From: Rehmannia glutinosa
Taxonomy: Eukaryota > Streptophyta > Magnoliopsida > Lamiales > Orobanchaceae
Direction: 5' to 3'
Length of the DNA stretch: 64,000 bases
Assembly: GCA_016081115.2 (NCBI GenBank)
Contig: JABTTQ020002847.1
Location: 124,001-188,000 of the forward strand
The notes beneath the pieces are model-generated. The model did not search any database. It saw only the letters and a list, made by a program, of their open reading frames with translations, and was not told where the DNA came from. Shown piece after piece: positions 34,501-45,800 of the stretch (positions are counted from its first letter, which is position 1; every line of letters begins with the position of its first letter). The position numbers and the translations under genes were made by a program.

Positions 34501-36053
34501 ATTGCCTGACTTTTTCATCCTCATTTATGTTGAAAAGGATATTGGTGCGAGTTTGTTTCGTCAGTATTTGTTTGAACACCAATATTTCCCAAAAATTCGA
34601 GGAGGTATTCTTTCTCCTCAATAAAGTTCGGTCTTTGGAATTAAGACTGGCCAAACTCGCCTTCCAGGCTCTCCAAATCCGTAGCCTCTCTTGTATGTCA
34701 AGGTAAGCATAAGATAACATTATTAGATCATCATCCTCCTGCATGGGCTCAAGAGCAACCCTTTCTTTCTCAACAACCATCGCTTTTTGTCTGAAGGGAA
34801 TTCTGACTAACTCTCCTTGACCGTGGTCACGCGTCGAGGCTCAAATTCCTCAACTACTTGCCTAAAAGTTGTCTCTTGCTCCCCGAGTGGCTTCCACGCC
34901 ACTTCCTTCTTTCAAAATCTGTTGCTCATGCTCAACGACCTTCTCGACTCTTTCGGTTTGTCCCACTCGGTGGCTCGGCCCGACTAAGTTAGACTGTTTT
35001 ACCAGTCTTCTTTTGGTCTTTCTTTTTAGAGGAACTTCAACTTCCTCATCTACGTATTCAGCAATGGCAGCAGACTCTGCCAATTTCAACTTTTTCACTA
35101 TAGCTGGCTTCCGGGGCGCAGGTGTTCTGTTCTTCCTCACAACCGGTGAGGGAGTTGGGACAGGGGCTTTTATGGCTGTGGGGGCAGAAGCTTTCTTATT
35201 CGGTGCAGGCTTAGGGGATGGGGCTTTAACAGAAGTCGTTGTTTCCATGGGTCCATGTTCAGCTGATTCCCTCTTGCTCGTAGCTGCCTTCTTTACATGA
35301 GCTTGCCTATGGGCACCAAACAGGTTTTCTCGGAACATCTTATTATTAACATGGAAGGGTTTCCTATTTCGGAGAGGAACACCCTTCACCTCCATCAAGT
35401 GGCCTAAGATCAGGCCATAACCGAGTGAACTTCTAAACATTCCATCTTCACCAATGGACATGTTTATCACATTCTGGCACAACTTGCCAAATATGTACTT
35501 GGCCCAGTTGACTTGCTTCTCCTCCATGATCGCCGCCATGACAATCAGCTTAGACCGAGAGAGCTGATTGAACGACTCAAACTTCATATCCACGCGTTTA
35601 GCTACCACATCCATCAGCTTGTGGTAGTCTTCTTTGATCAGCTTCTTCATGCAATGTAGTTTGGCTTTGCAAAGTGACCTCGGTTTGACTATCACCTACC
35701 AGGCAACAACCAAATATACGTCATTCTCGATTATCTCCTTAATCCCACTAGAAGTCGGATAACAATGGTCAACTAAGACAAGAGGTTGTTAGCTTAAAGT
35801 CTTTGATGTGGGCGATGAGCGAGATCTCATCATCGTGAGCCTGAGCATTCACGTAGTAAATAGCGACCTCCTCGAGGTAAGTGTGAGAAAACTCCATGGA
35901 TAGAAATTTCTTAAGACCAACTTTCTCAAATTTTTCAGCGATCTTCTTGGCTAAAACCTTGTCCACGCCCTACTTGACAAGGCCTTTGAAATCCACGGTT
36001 CCGCTAGTCTGGATCTTCTCAGCAAGCTTAGCATAATCATATGATGGTGCCAT
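31572..36053 (-). pseudogene. SIR-D third ORF (ORF3), about 1490 codons, partly open
   Basis: Start ATG 36053 (MAPSYDYAKLAEKIQTSGTV); stop TGA at 31574-31572 after a KRKIDEDRRRAEEDERRRK tail. A TAG stands at the position of Gln in SIR-B (IKQGSDE). The segment 35695-34862 is open for 277 codons. It holds LMDVVAKRVDMKFESFNQLS, LIVMAAIMEEKQVNWAKYIF and GYGLILGHLMEVKGVPL, the pattern of the plant transposon-protein family. A Pro/Ala/Lys-rich linker and the basic patch PLKRKTKRRLVKQSNL follow. Further open pieces lie at 34780-34499, 34238-34038, 33690-33442 and 33372-32966; they are acidic and Glu/Pro/Ser-rich. No signal peptide or transmembrane helix is visible. The basic patch suggests nuclear localisation. 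Function unknown. Confidence 0.65.
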
Positions 36054-36180
36054 TTCTGTCTTGAGACTGAGATTCGAATGAAGATAAGAACTAGGGTTTG
36101 AACTTCTTTTGCAGAGAAAAAAATATTGAGTATTGTTCGAGAGCAAGAGTGTATGTGAGAAGAGAGAAAAATGAATTTCT

Positions 36181-36301
36181 CTTTATATGGGATGTGAAAG
36201 GACAATTTTTGGAATTCAAAAAGTTTAAAATTGATCAACGGTTGAGATCACGTTTTGAAAATTTCATTAATTTCCCTGCATTAAATGCGGCGGCATTTAT
36301 A
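36181..36301 (-). promoter_or_regulatory. Candidate ORF3 promoter of SIR-D
   Basis: Two TATA-like boxes lie upstream of ATG 36053 on the minus strand. TATAAA at 36301-36296 sits in GGATATAAATGCCGCCGCAT, a spacer conserved with SIR-A and SIR-B. TATAAAG at 36187-36181 sits in CATCCCATATAAAGAG, 134 bp before the ATG, and is followed by a CT-rich leader (TTTCTCTCTTCTCAC). Activity is inferred. Confidence 0.42.
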
Positions 36302-36603
36302 TCCAATCATGGGTAAACTTGTGTAGGCTTTTTACAGACATCATAATTATCTTTGACGTCAAGCCTAAAAACATTCCCCCTCGCAGAAAATGACTGTATT
36401 TTGTTACTTAGATCATAAATAACTCAGCTATCTTCATTATAACTTGACTATGCTTCTCTCTTGATTGATTAACCACTTGGTTGTGCAGCTAACTCGATAT
36501 AGTTGACTAGCCATATAAGCTGTTTCACTTGGCTAAATTGTGAAACTCTTCTGATATGCATTTATGTCTTCCGAAACTCTGCTGAATGTGTCTTCTGAGC
36601 TTT

Positions 36604-39600
36604 CTAATACAGCTCAATCAATCCAAGCTCATTCTTAAGCTCTTCAAATCTTGATTCACATAATGGCTTTGTGAATATATCAGCTAACTGCTTATCAGTT
36701 GATATGTATTCCAATGTGATGTGTTTCTTTTCAACATGATCTCTTATAAAATGATATCTGACATCAATGTGCTCGGTTCTTGAGTGCAATACTGGATTCT
36801 GAGAAATTGCAATGGCACTCGTGTTATCACACATTATTGGAATCTCTGTTTCTTCTATATCATAATCTCTCAGTTGTTGCCTCGTCCATAAGACTTGGGC
36901 ACAATACCTGCCTGCAGCAATGTACTCTGCTTCAGTTGTGGATGTAGCTATTGAATTTTGTTTTTTGCTGAACCAAGAAACCAACTTATTTCCAAGAATT
37001 TGACATGTACCTGATGTACTTTTTCTATCAACTCTACATCCAGCATAGTCTGAGTCTGAGTAACCAACTAACTTGAATCTTCTTTCCTATGGATACCATA
37101 AGCCAACTTCCTGGCATCCCTTCAAATACCTTAGGATTTTCTTGGTTGCGGTCATATGACTTTCTTTTTGGAGCAGATTAAAATCTAGCACATACACCTA
37201 CAACAAAGGTGATGTCTGGCCCACTTGCAGTTAAATAGAGCAAAGATCCAATGAGATCTCTATATCTTGTTTGATAAATGACTTTGCCTTTCCGCATCCA
37301 TATCCATTTTGGTGATGTATTCATGGGAATCTTCACAGATGAGTTCTTCTCCATACCAAATTTCTTTATTAAATCTCTGGTATATTTGGTTTGACTTATG
37401 AAGGTTTCATCCTTCATTTTATTGACTTGAAGACCTAGGAAGAAAGTCAGATCTCCCATCATGCTCATTTCAAATTTTTCTTACATAAGGTTTGAGAATT
37501 TGTCACACAACTCTTTTTTTGTGGATCCAAAGATGATGTCATCCACATATATTTGAACAAGCAGTATACTCTCTTCATCTTGAATTATGAAGAATGTCAT
37601 ATCAACCTTGCCTTTGGTGAATCCATTGTCTATAAGAAACTGAGAAAATGTGTCATATCAGGCTCTTGGTGTTTGTTTCAAAGCGTATAATGCTTTCTTG
37701 AGCTTATAGACTTTATCTCTAATAGTTTTCTGCTAAAAACCTGGAGGTTGTTCCACATAGACTTATTCTTCCAAAAGTCCATTTAGAAATGCACTCTTCA
37801 CATTCATCTGATAAACGGTGCAGCTCTTGTGTGCTGCATATGCAAGAAACATCCTAATGGCCTCCAATCCGGCAACATGAGCAAAGGTTTCATCAAAATC
37901 TATACTTTTTTCTTGGCAATACCCTTTGGCTACCAATCTTGCTTTGTTTCTCATTACACATCCTTCTTCATTCATCTTATTTCTGAATACCCACTTAGTA
38001 CCAATAACATTCTGGTGGGTAGGCCTTTAAACTAATTTCCAAACTTTATTTCTCTCAAACTAATTCAACTCATCCTGCATAGATAGAATCCAATGTGTCT
38101 CATCCAATGGTTGTGTCACATCTTTAGGCTCAATCTGGGAAATGAAACAAGTGAACATAGCTTCATGTTGATTTTTGGATCTAGTTATTACTCCATCTCT
38201 AACATCTACAATAACAAGCTCTGTAGGATGGTCTCTCAACCATCACACATCAGGTTGGAGTAAGACTGCTAGATTCAGTCTTCTTGCAGCTTAGTTGTCT
38301 TAAACAACTTCCTCGTCATCATTCAACTGCAGACTTTCCAGTTGTGTCTGAGATTCAGCTATCTCATATTCATCTGGGTTGAGCCTTCTAATATCCGCCT
38401 CAACATAGGGATTCTTCTAAACAGTTGGCTGATTCATCTTATCAGCTAACTCATCAATGTCATCTCCATTAACATTAGGTTCATCAAAAACCACATGGAT
38501 AGACTCTTATGTGACCATAGTTCTCTTTTTCAGCACTCTGAAAGCTTTACTCTCAGCTGAATATCCCAAAAAGATACATTTATCAGCTTTAGCATAAAAA
38601 GCTTTCAAGTTGTCCTTGCCATTGTTGTGAATGAAGCACTTGCATCCAAAGATATGAAAATATCTAACATTTGGCTTTCTCCCTATTCAACAATACATCT
38701 TCGTAATGAAAATAGAGTGGAAACATGAGTTAGCTTTTCAAGAATATAATAAGCACTGTGAACTATCACCTTCAAAAAGATAGCTGAACCTTTTTCTTCA
38801 ATCGGAATACGGATGAGATCAGAATACAAGTAAGATCAGAAAGGCCATCATTGAGGCAAACGATGCAATTGCTTGAATTACTGGGTTGGGTGGGCTAAAC
38901 CTTCGACACCAGCACTGTATTTGCACAAAGAGAAAGACAAGACCGTCTAAGGCACAAAACCCTTATTGTCCAATCCCCTCACAGCTGTTTATTCTGTAAC
39001 AAGACCATTCGATGCATTATAATAAAGAATTATGTCATTTCCTTGCAGAAAGAGTCTATTGAAGTTTAGGTTAGCCCTCTAACTCGGCTAGTGACACATA
39101 AAACCTCTTTCTTTTTTAGAAAGGCCTTGATTTAAGCATCAAAACAAGAGTGACAGGGGTACCAGTAAGTTACTCTATTTTTCTACCTATTGTTGGCATC
39201 TATATCACCTTTTTTGCGCAAAGAGCTTATTCGAGCGCAACAGAGTCATGAAAAAGAATAGCCACTTCCTTATCTCATAAGGGGTTTTGGACAACTGTCT
39301 ATTGATCATACACCTATTTTGAGTGTAGCAGGCAGCATTAATGGCTTTAGCCCAAAATCTCTTAAGCAATCCAACTTCATTTAACATGATCCTTGCAGCT
39401 TCTTGAGAGTTCTGTTCTTTCTTTCAGCTACTCCATTTTGTTGTGGAGTTCTTGCAGCTGACAATTCATGAACAATACTATTTTCCATGCAATACTAAGT
39501 TATAATGCCATTGACAAACTCAGTTCCTCTATCAGGCCTTATCTTGATAATGGTTTGACTCTTCTCATTTGGAACTCTTCTCATCAGCTGAGGAAGCTTC

Positions 39601-40490
39601 TGCAAAGTTTCCTTCTTTTTGCAAAAAAATAGTCCATGTGTATCTTGAATAATCATCTACTACCACTAATGTGTATTTCTTTCCATTGATGTTGGTTGGT
39701 TCAATAGGATCAAATAAATCCATATGCAATAAGTGCAAGACCCTGGTAGAAGAAGGACTTGGCTTGTCCTTTAATGAAGACTTGATTTGATTTCCCATCA
39801 GGCATGCATCACAAATATTTTCCTTCTTGTATACTGAGTCTGGAAATCCTTCCATAAGATGACTCATTTCAAGCTTGTTGATGTCTTGAAATTCAGGTGA
39901 CTCAGCTTCTTGCGCCATAGCCAACCTGATTTGGCTGTACTCTTGGCTAACAGACATGTGCTTGGTTTAGCAGTTGACCAATCCACTACATACATGTTTT
40001 TCTGTCTTGAACCTGATAGCACAATTACATTAGATTCATTAGCATACTCCCATGTTGAATCCTACATTGTAGCCCTTATCACAGAGCTGGTTGATGCTTA
40101 GCAGATTGAAATTTAGCCCTTCAACATATGCTGCATTTGTGATTTCTAGTCCATTTTTCCTTATGGATATTGTGCCTTTAATCTCATCTGGAGCTTCATT
40201 TCCTCCGAATATGACTTTGGCTCTTTTTATTTCCTTGAAATTAGAAAGATTCTTCTTGTTGCCTGTCATATGTCTGGAACATGCACTATCCATGTACCAG
40301 GTTCCTTGGCACTTAGTTGTTCCTTGAACCTGCAATCAAGGAAATCAGTTTTTAGGTACCCATACTTGTCTGGGTCCTGAGGGGTTAGCACTATAAGGTG
40401 ATCCAACCAACCTATAGCCAAATGGTCTGATTCTAAGAGGTTGCCATCTATCAGTTCCATAATCATAATTAATATTTGCAAAGCTGGCAG
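36604..40490 (-). pseudogene. SIR-D pol (protease, integrase, RT, RNase H), interrupted
   Basis: Protease at 40335-40039 holds WYMDSACSRHMTG with the catalytic Asp. Pre-integrase and integrase at 39957-39565 show the zinc region ending CDACLMG, the HMDLFDP catalytic-Asp region and KYTLVVVDDYSRYTW. The foreign block 39265-38692 splits the integrase region. RT at 37975-37178 shows KARLVAKGYCQEKSIDFDET and MSMMGDLTFFLGLQVNKMKD, with a TGG-to-TGA-type stop inside the RAWYD motif near 37662. RNase H at 36984-36604 is intact to the C-terminus: MVSWFSKKQNSIATSTTEAE, CDNTSAIAISQNP, HFIRDHVEKKHITLEYISTD and ELGLIELY. Frame changes between these blocks make it defective. Confidence 0.88.
38692..39265. 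other. 574-bp unidentified insertion in SIR-D integrase region
   Basis: Homology to SIR-A pol stops at CTTTCTCCCT (38691) and resumes at ATCTCATAAGG (39266). The same sites are contiguous in SIR-A near 3236-3250. The block matches nothing else in the window, has mixed base composition unlike its AT-rich surroundings, and has no clear inverted repeats or target duplication. Organellar DNA or another transposon fragment are possible sources. Confidence 0.6.
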
Positions 40491-40499
40491 GAGTTTTAG

Positions 40500-42768
40500 G
40501 CTTATACATATGCCTCTTTTGTCTGTATGTCTATGGGTGTGGTTGTGTATTTACTTTCTTAGGAACATAATGAAACTTTTGTGCATATTGGGCATGGTAC
40601 TTGGGTGCATAAGTATGCTGATTATCATTCCTTTGCCTTGGGAATGATCTATTTTGAGTCTGAGGTCTTTGCCACTTGGGCTTGTATCCCTTTGGACTTG
40701 GCTGATATCTCATTTGATTGTTCCAATCAGCTTGGCTAGGATAATTTCTACCATTCATATCATATGACTTTCTTTGCTGTAACCTCTGGGACATTTGGTA
40801 GTTCTATTTTGGTTTCATAGAATACTTCCTGTTTGGAGTCTGCTGATGGATTCTGAATTTCATTTCAGATGTGCTATCAGCGTACTCTGCTGGCTTCTTG
40901 CCATTGCCTTTATATCCTAGGCTAGAATGGTTGTGATTGTATTTGTGAATGGGTGTAGGTGTAACATATGGTGCTTTGGATTTTTGGACTCCCTCATTAA
41001 TTGAGGATTTTTTTTCCATAACCACTCTTGGAGTTTGAACATGCACAGAGGAATTAAATCATATGCTTGTTTTATCTCCACTTTCCTTTTGTATCATTAT
41101 CAATTCATCCAATGATTTAGAGGCCTTGGTAAATGATGCAATCACGTTTTTCAAATCTTTTTTCCTCTTTTCATTTGACTAAGTCGCTTTGATCTTAGCC
41201 ATCTCGGCTTTCAAACTCGGTGTTCTCGGCGGCTATGTGACTTAGAGTACTCAACTCCTTAGTCATTTTGTAAGTTTTGGCTTTTGAGTGGCTTTTTCCT
41301 TATTGAAAAGTGTGTGAGATTGTTTTAACGTGCTCAAAATCTTTCATCATTTTGCCTAATGAATCATAAAAATCAGTGGGTGATGAAGTGTTTGTGTCAC
41401 TATCACTATCATTAGAATTAGAATAATGAGTTAGAGTGTACCTCATCTTCATGTTCTTTGGCATCTTGTTCTTTGGGCATGAGGCATGTTAAAGCCTCTT
41501 CTTCAGTGTCAGCGAAGTAATCAGCCTCACTGTTGTCTGACTCAGATGGTTCTTTGCATTTGGTTGTGTCAGCTTCAACAGCTAGCATGGCTTTCTTCTT
41601 TTCTTATCTTCTTTCCCTGAAGACTTTCTTTCCTCCTCATTTCTATATTTGTTGACTGGTGGATAGGGACTGTCAATAGCAAATTGTCCTGATTGTCTGC
41701 AATTCTAACACAGACTTTTAGCTTTCTAGAAGTCAGCTCTGTCCGCACTCTTATTATTAGCTCTCTGATATTCAATCCTCTGATGGTCAGCTTTCTTGGA
41801 TGGTCTATCTTCCCTTGCTTTGGAAGGTGCTGAGTGTCTCCTGGATGATTCACCCTAGTTCTATATTTCTTGTTGAAGAACTTTTTGAATCTTTTCATCA
41901 TAAGGGCAATCTCCTCTTGGTGAATGGCTTCCTTGGAATCAGCACTTTTGGATTCTCCAGCCATGAGTGCAGTTGTCTTGGGTACAACTGTCTTTTCTTG
42001 CTCTTTCCTTCTGAGCTCGAATTCATAATCCTTCAAATATGATAATAGCTCATGGTTGGATGTTATTGTTAAGTCCATTTAATGTCTCAAGGCCATCACA
42101 TTCATTTCCCACTCAGCTGGTAGCGACCTTAGGATTATCATACACATTTCCTTTTGTGTGTATGATTTGCCTAGAGCTAAGAGTTCATTCGTTATCTCTG
42201 TGAATCTGACATCCGGCTAATCCAGACTTTCACCTGCAAGCATTTTGGAATTTTCAAATTTCTGTACAGCAACTGTTAATTTATTTTCTTTAATTTAATC
42301 ATATCCTTCACAAATTAAAGTCAGTTTTCCCCAAATTTCTTTAACCGTTCTACAAGATCTCACTTTGTTAAATATGGCTTTATCGAGGGTTTTGAACAAA
42401 ATGTCATTGGCAACATTATTCAAGTTGTATCTTTTTCTGTACTCGTTTGTCCACTCGCATTGAGGATTCTCGACCATGGCTGGTCTTGGTGCAACAGGTA
42501 CAACTTGGACAACAAGAAGAAGAGCAAAGACGTGCGCCACGTGCAATAGGAGCGCAACAGTGACCTCTCCTCAATCAGTGTACAAAATGAAGCGAGCCCG
42601 GGAGTAGGAGCCCTAACAGCTATGTTTACTTTTATTATTTGTAGTGGTCCATCCTCAATGACGAACTATATTTCATCGTGTAGAGCTAAAAGATGTGCCC
42701 GCATGCGTAATTTCAGTCATCAAATTCCTCAACAGTAAACATTAGAATACGAGTAGATTTGCTTGCAT
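40500..42768 (-). pseudogene. SIR-D gag remnant
   Basis: Likely start ATG 42768. The DUF4219-like region (EEFDD) is frameshifted. The UBN2 domain lies at about 42480-42300 (RYNLNNVANDILFKTLDKAI, SCRTVKEIWGKLTLICEGYD). The linker at 42078-41575 includes LRRKEQEKTVVPKTTALMAG. The zinc knuckle near 41710-41680 is lost: the first Cys pair is broken by a stop and a later His and Cys are replaced. The C-terminal Tyr/Gln/Pro-rich part at 41046-40531 (YKGNGKKPAEYADS, QRLQQRKSYDMNGRNYPSQ) precedes the protease. Non-functional. Confidence 0.8.
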
Positions 42769-42870
42769 GATAATAATTTGCTTTGCAAGAAAAGTTTTAA
42801 AACTGCAAGGGTTGTAACCTTTGAAAAAGAATGAGATCTAGTTCAGTACCGTTGCGGAAGGCTCAATGAA

Positions 42871-42888
42871 CCAACCACTCTGATACCA
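42871..42888 (-). other. SIR-D primer binding site (tRNA-Met(i) type)
   Basis: The minus strand reads TGGTATCAGAGTGGTTGG, 2 nt after the LTR end. It differs from the SIR-C site by one base. Confidence 0.88.
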
Positions 42889-42890
42889 CG

Positions 42891-45800
42891 TGTAGGTCCC
42901 AAGGGGTGATATAGCAAAGTCTAGAATGGGGGGGTTGAATTGATTTTACCAACTTTTTGATTTAGTCCTTTTAAAGTTAGAGTTTAGTCACAAGCCAGTT
43001 GGGTCCTTGGTGGATAGCTTAGTTACTTGCACAGTAGAGTTAGCCACTCAACAGACTCGACTGAGTTGTTGATAAGATAACTCAGCTGATTCAGTTAACT
43101 CTTTAAATATTCAATAGACTTGGTTTTTACAGCGGAAGACTTTCACCCTTGTTTGAAATATGTTTTTCAGTACTTTTTTTGCGCTTAGTTATTATCAGTT
43201 GACTTAGCAAATTAAACAAACAACAATATAAATATGAAAGAATGTAATTGTGTTGAATGCAAATGACATAAGCAATTTTATAGTGGTTCGAAAATAGGGT
43301 AATTCTTCTAATCCACTCTTCTCCAACCCCTGGAGGAATCGAGTAATGTAACTGTAACTTTGTTACAAAATGGTGACAGTCCAAGCTAAGCTTTGATCAC
43401 ACAACTGGCTTTACTTCTAGGACTCAACTTCTTCACAAACAGCTGTCTTGTTACTTCAGCTCCTTCACACTCTTGGGTTTGTTCACACATCCTTCCAACG
43501 AGTCCAAAGCTTCTGGTTAAAATTGGAACCTTACTACACCTCCTTAAACCTTGGAGTATAGACCCCTTGTTCTTTAAACAAGTTTTTCTCTTCAACAATT
43601 TGAAGTTGTCTTTCCTTCACTTAGTGTGTAGGATTGATTTCCTTCGAGTTTTACACTACAAGAAATTGGAGTTTTACCCACATATACATATGTGGGTAAA
43701 AACATGTATATGTGTGGTTAACATGTTTTACTCACATATTATGCAAATGTTAATAAGTGTCACTATATTTATGTAGAATAAACCTTTTAGCGACACAATT
43801 ATTTATGTGTGGGAAATCTTAATCCTTTACCTACACATATATGTGTCGATACATATGTATATTATGTGTAGGTAATATGTTTAGCATAGTGTATAATGAT
43901 GATATGGATGATGACATGTAGGGCTTTAGATAGTTGACACGTGGAAATGATTATGTGTGGGTAATATTAATATTTATATGTACACATCAGTTTTTAACCG
44001 ATGTCTAATTAAGAAAATAACCGATGTTGAAACCCCTGTTATTAAAGGTGGGGTTTTCAACATCTGTTTTCCACTGATGTCAATAAGTGAAACAACATCG
44101 GTGACAAACGATGTTTATATTAGAATAACTGTTGTCGTTACATCATAATACATCACTTTATAACCGATGTTGTTTTTATTCTTGGTTTCATTTGGCATTT
44201 TTCACCCCTCTAATTAACGACAATAGTACCAATATTCACCAATATAAATCAACCAACAATTAATTACAATCTAAATTAACAAATATAGCCAACATTAAAC
44301 CATCCATTCAAAATGTGCACAACAAATATACGTAAAGACCAAAATGTGGCTATACAAAATAGTACTTAAAGGCCTTAATGTTGCAACGTCCTCATAGTTT
44401 CCAATTTGTTAACTTACATTGCAAATCTTTACTAGTAAAGTTTTTAAACAAAATTCACTAAGTGCTAGTAGAAATTAAACAGACACATCCTGAAACATTC
44501 TTCGACCTTGCTGGTATAGACACAGAAACATCCTTCGATTACTCTGGTAAAACAACCTGAAAAGATGGGAGCAATTCTTAGTACAATAAAGCTAATTATA
44601 GATGATAAACTATCAAAATATCACTTGCGTATTTTTAGTCAAGAAATTATGATTAGTTCCAGATTTCTAGAAAGTACAACAGCAGCAACAAGGTCAGAAA
44701 TACCCAAGAAGTTTATAAATATACAACAACAACGACATGATAATTACAGCTAAAAGAATATATCTACTGTGTTCTCCAGAATAATTGTATGTTCAATGTT
44801 CAACCAAAGCTCCTTAGCAATCTGAAATGGCCATGCACACTAGAAGCATGGTCATTCGAAAATGAATTGTCCAATGCTTCAATCTCAATGGTATGTATCG
44901 TTTGCCTTACTGAAATAATCAATACCATTTTTTTAAAATCCTGTCAAGGTTGCAACATCAGTAAAATTCATTTAAAAGCACTATTTCTAATATTTTTCTA
45001 GACGTATGTTTCCCAGAAGTTTGTTGCATGTCTAGTATATACTAAAAAAATGCATTAGCGAGGAAGAAAACTCTGCTCTCAAATTACTATGCCAAGGTTA
45101 TTCTACTAAAAGGTGTTGTGGTTTGTTGCTAAATGTTATTGTGGTTTGTTGATAGTTTCTAGAACCACATGGGTGTTATTAGTTACAGGGTTAACATAAA
45201 CTATATTGTCTTGTTAGCTACTCATGTACTAAATATTTCTCTCTTCTACTGGATTAATGAAAAACACATGCAAATGTTTACAAGAATGCATAGAAAGGAC
45301 TTAACATATCTAAACCAATATTTGTTTTGAGTTAACAATGATATGTGATGATAACCATATACAAACGAGATTGATTGTAACTTTTGTATCAACACTATTC
45401 ATGACTTTCTAAGATTTTTTCCCAAGAATGGGAAGAATTAGATGATTGCTTTACCCCAAAAATATATATAAAACAAACTTCAACTGCATAGTAGAAGATA
45501 TCAATTGATAAACATTGATTCAAATTTATTCACTTAATCAATACCAATAATTAACCAAACAAAAAAAAGCACTAGAAAAGCGTGAAAAGGAGCAGCAACA
45601 AAAGGGTTTTTAGGAATCAAGATAAATCAAAAAAATAAGAGCATGTATAAATTACCAGAAGCCCTTGTAACTGTAGAACTCAACATCCAAACAGATTAAA
45701 GATAAATTTCGGGTATGAATTTTAGTCTATTTAATTATTTTTATAAAATAACAAACCCTCTAAATTAAAAAAAAATATTAATTATAGAAATGAAGAAGAC

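Noticed and set aside
34869..35300. Plus-strand 143-aa open frame in SIR-D
   Set aside because: Antisense of the best-preserved ORF3 segment, which has family conservation with SIR-A and SIR-B. The plus-strand frame has none.
38692..39265. Plastid or mitochondrial origin of the inserted block
   Set aside because: The composition invites the idea, but no organellar gene could be read in any frame. Kept only as an unidentified insertion.
43393..43776. 127-aa plus-strand open frame
   Set aside because: It crosses the LTR/CACTA junction at 43654, so it cannot be an ancient gene. The LTR part is shared with the SIR-D 3' LTR as non-coding.
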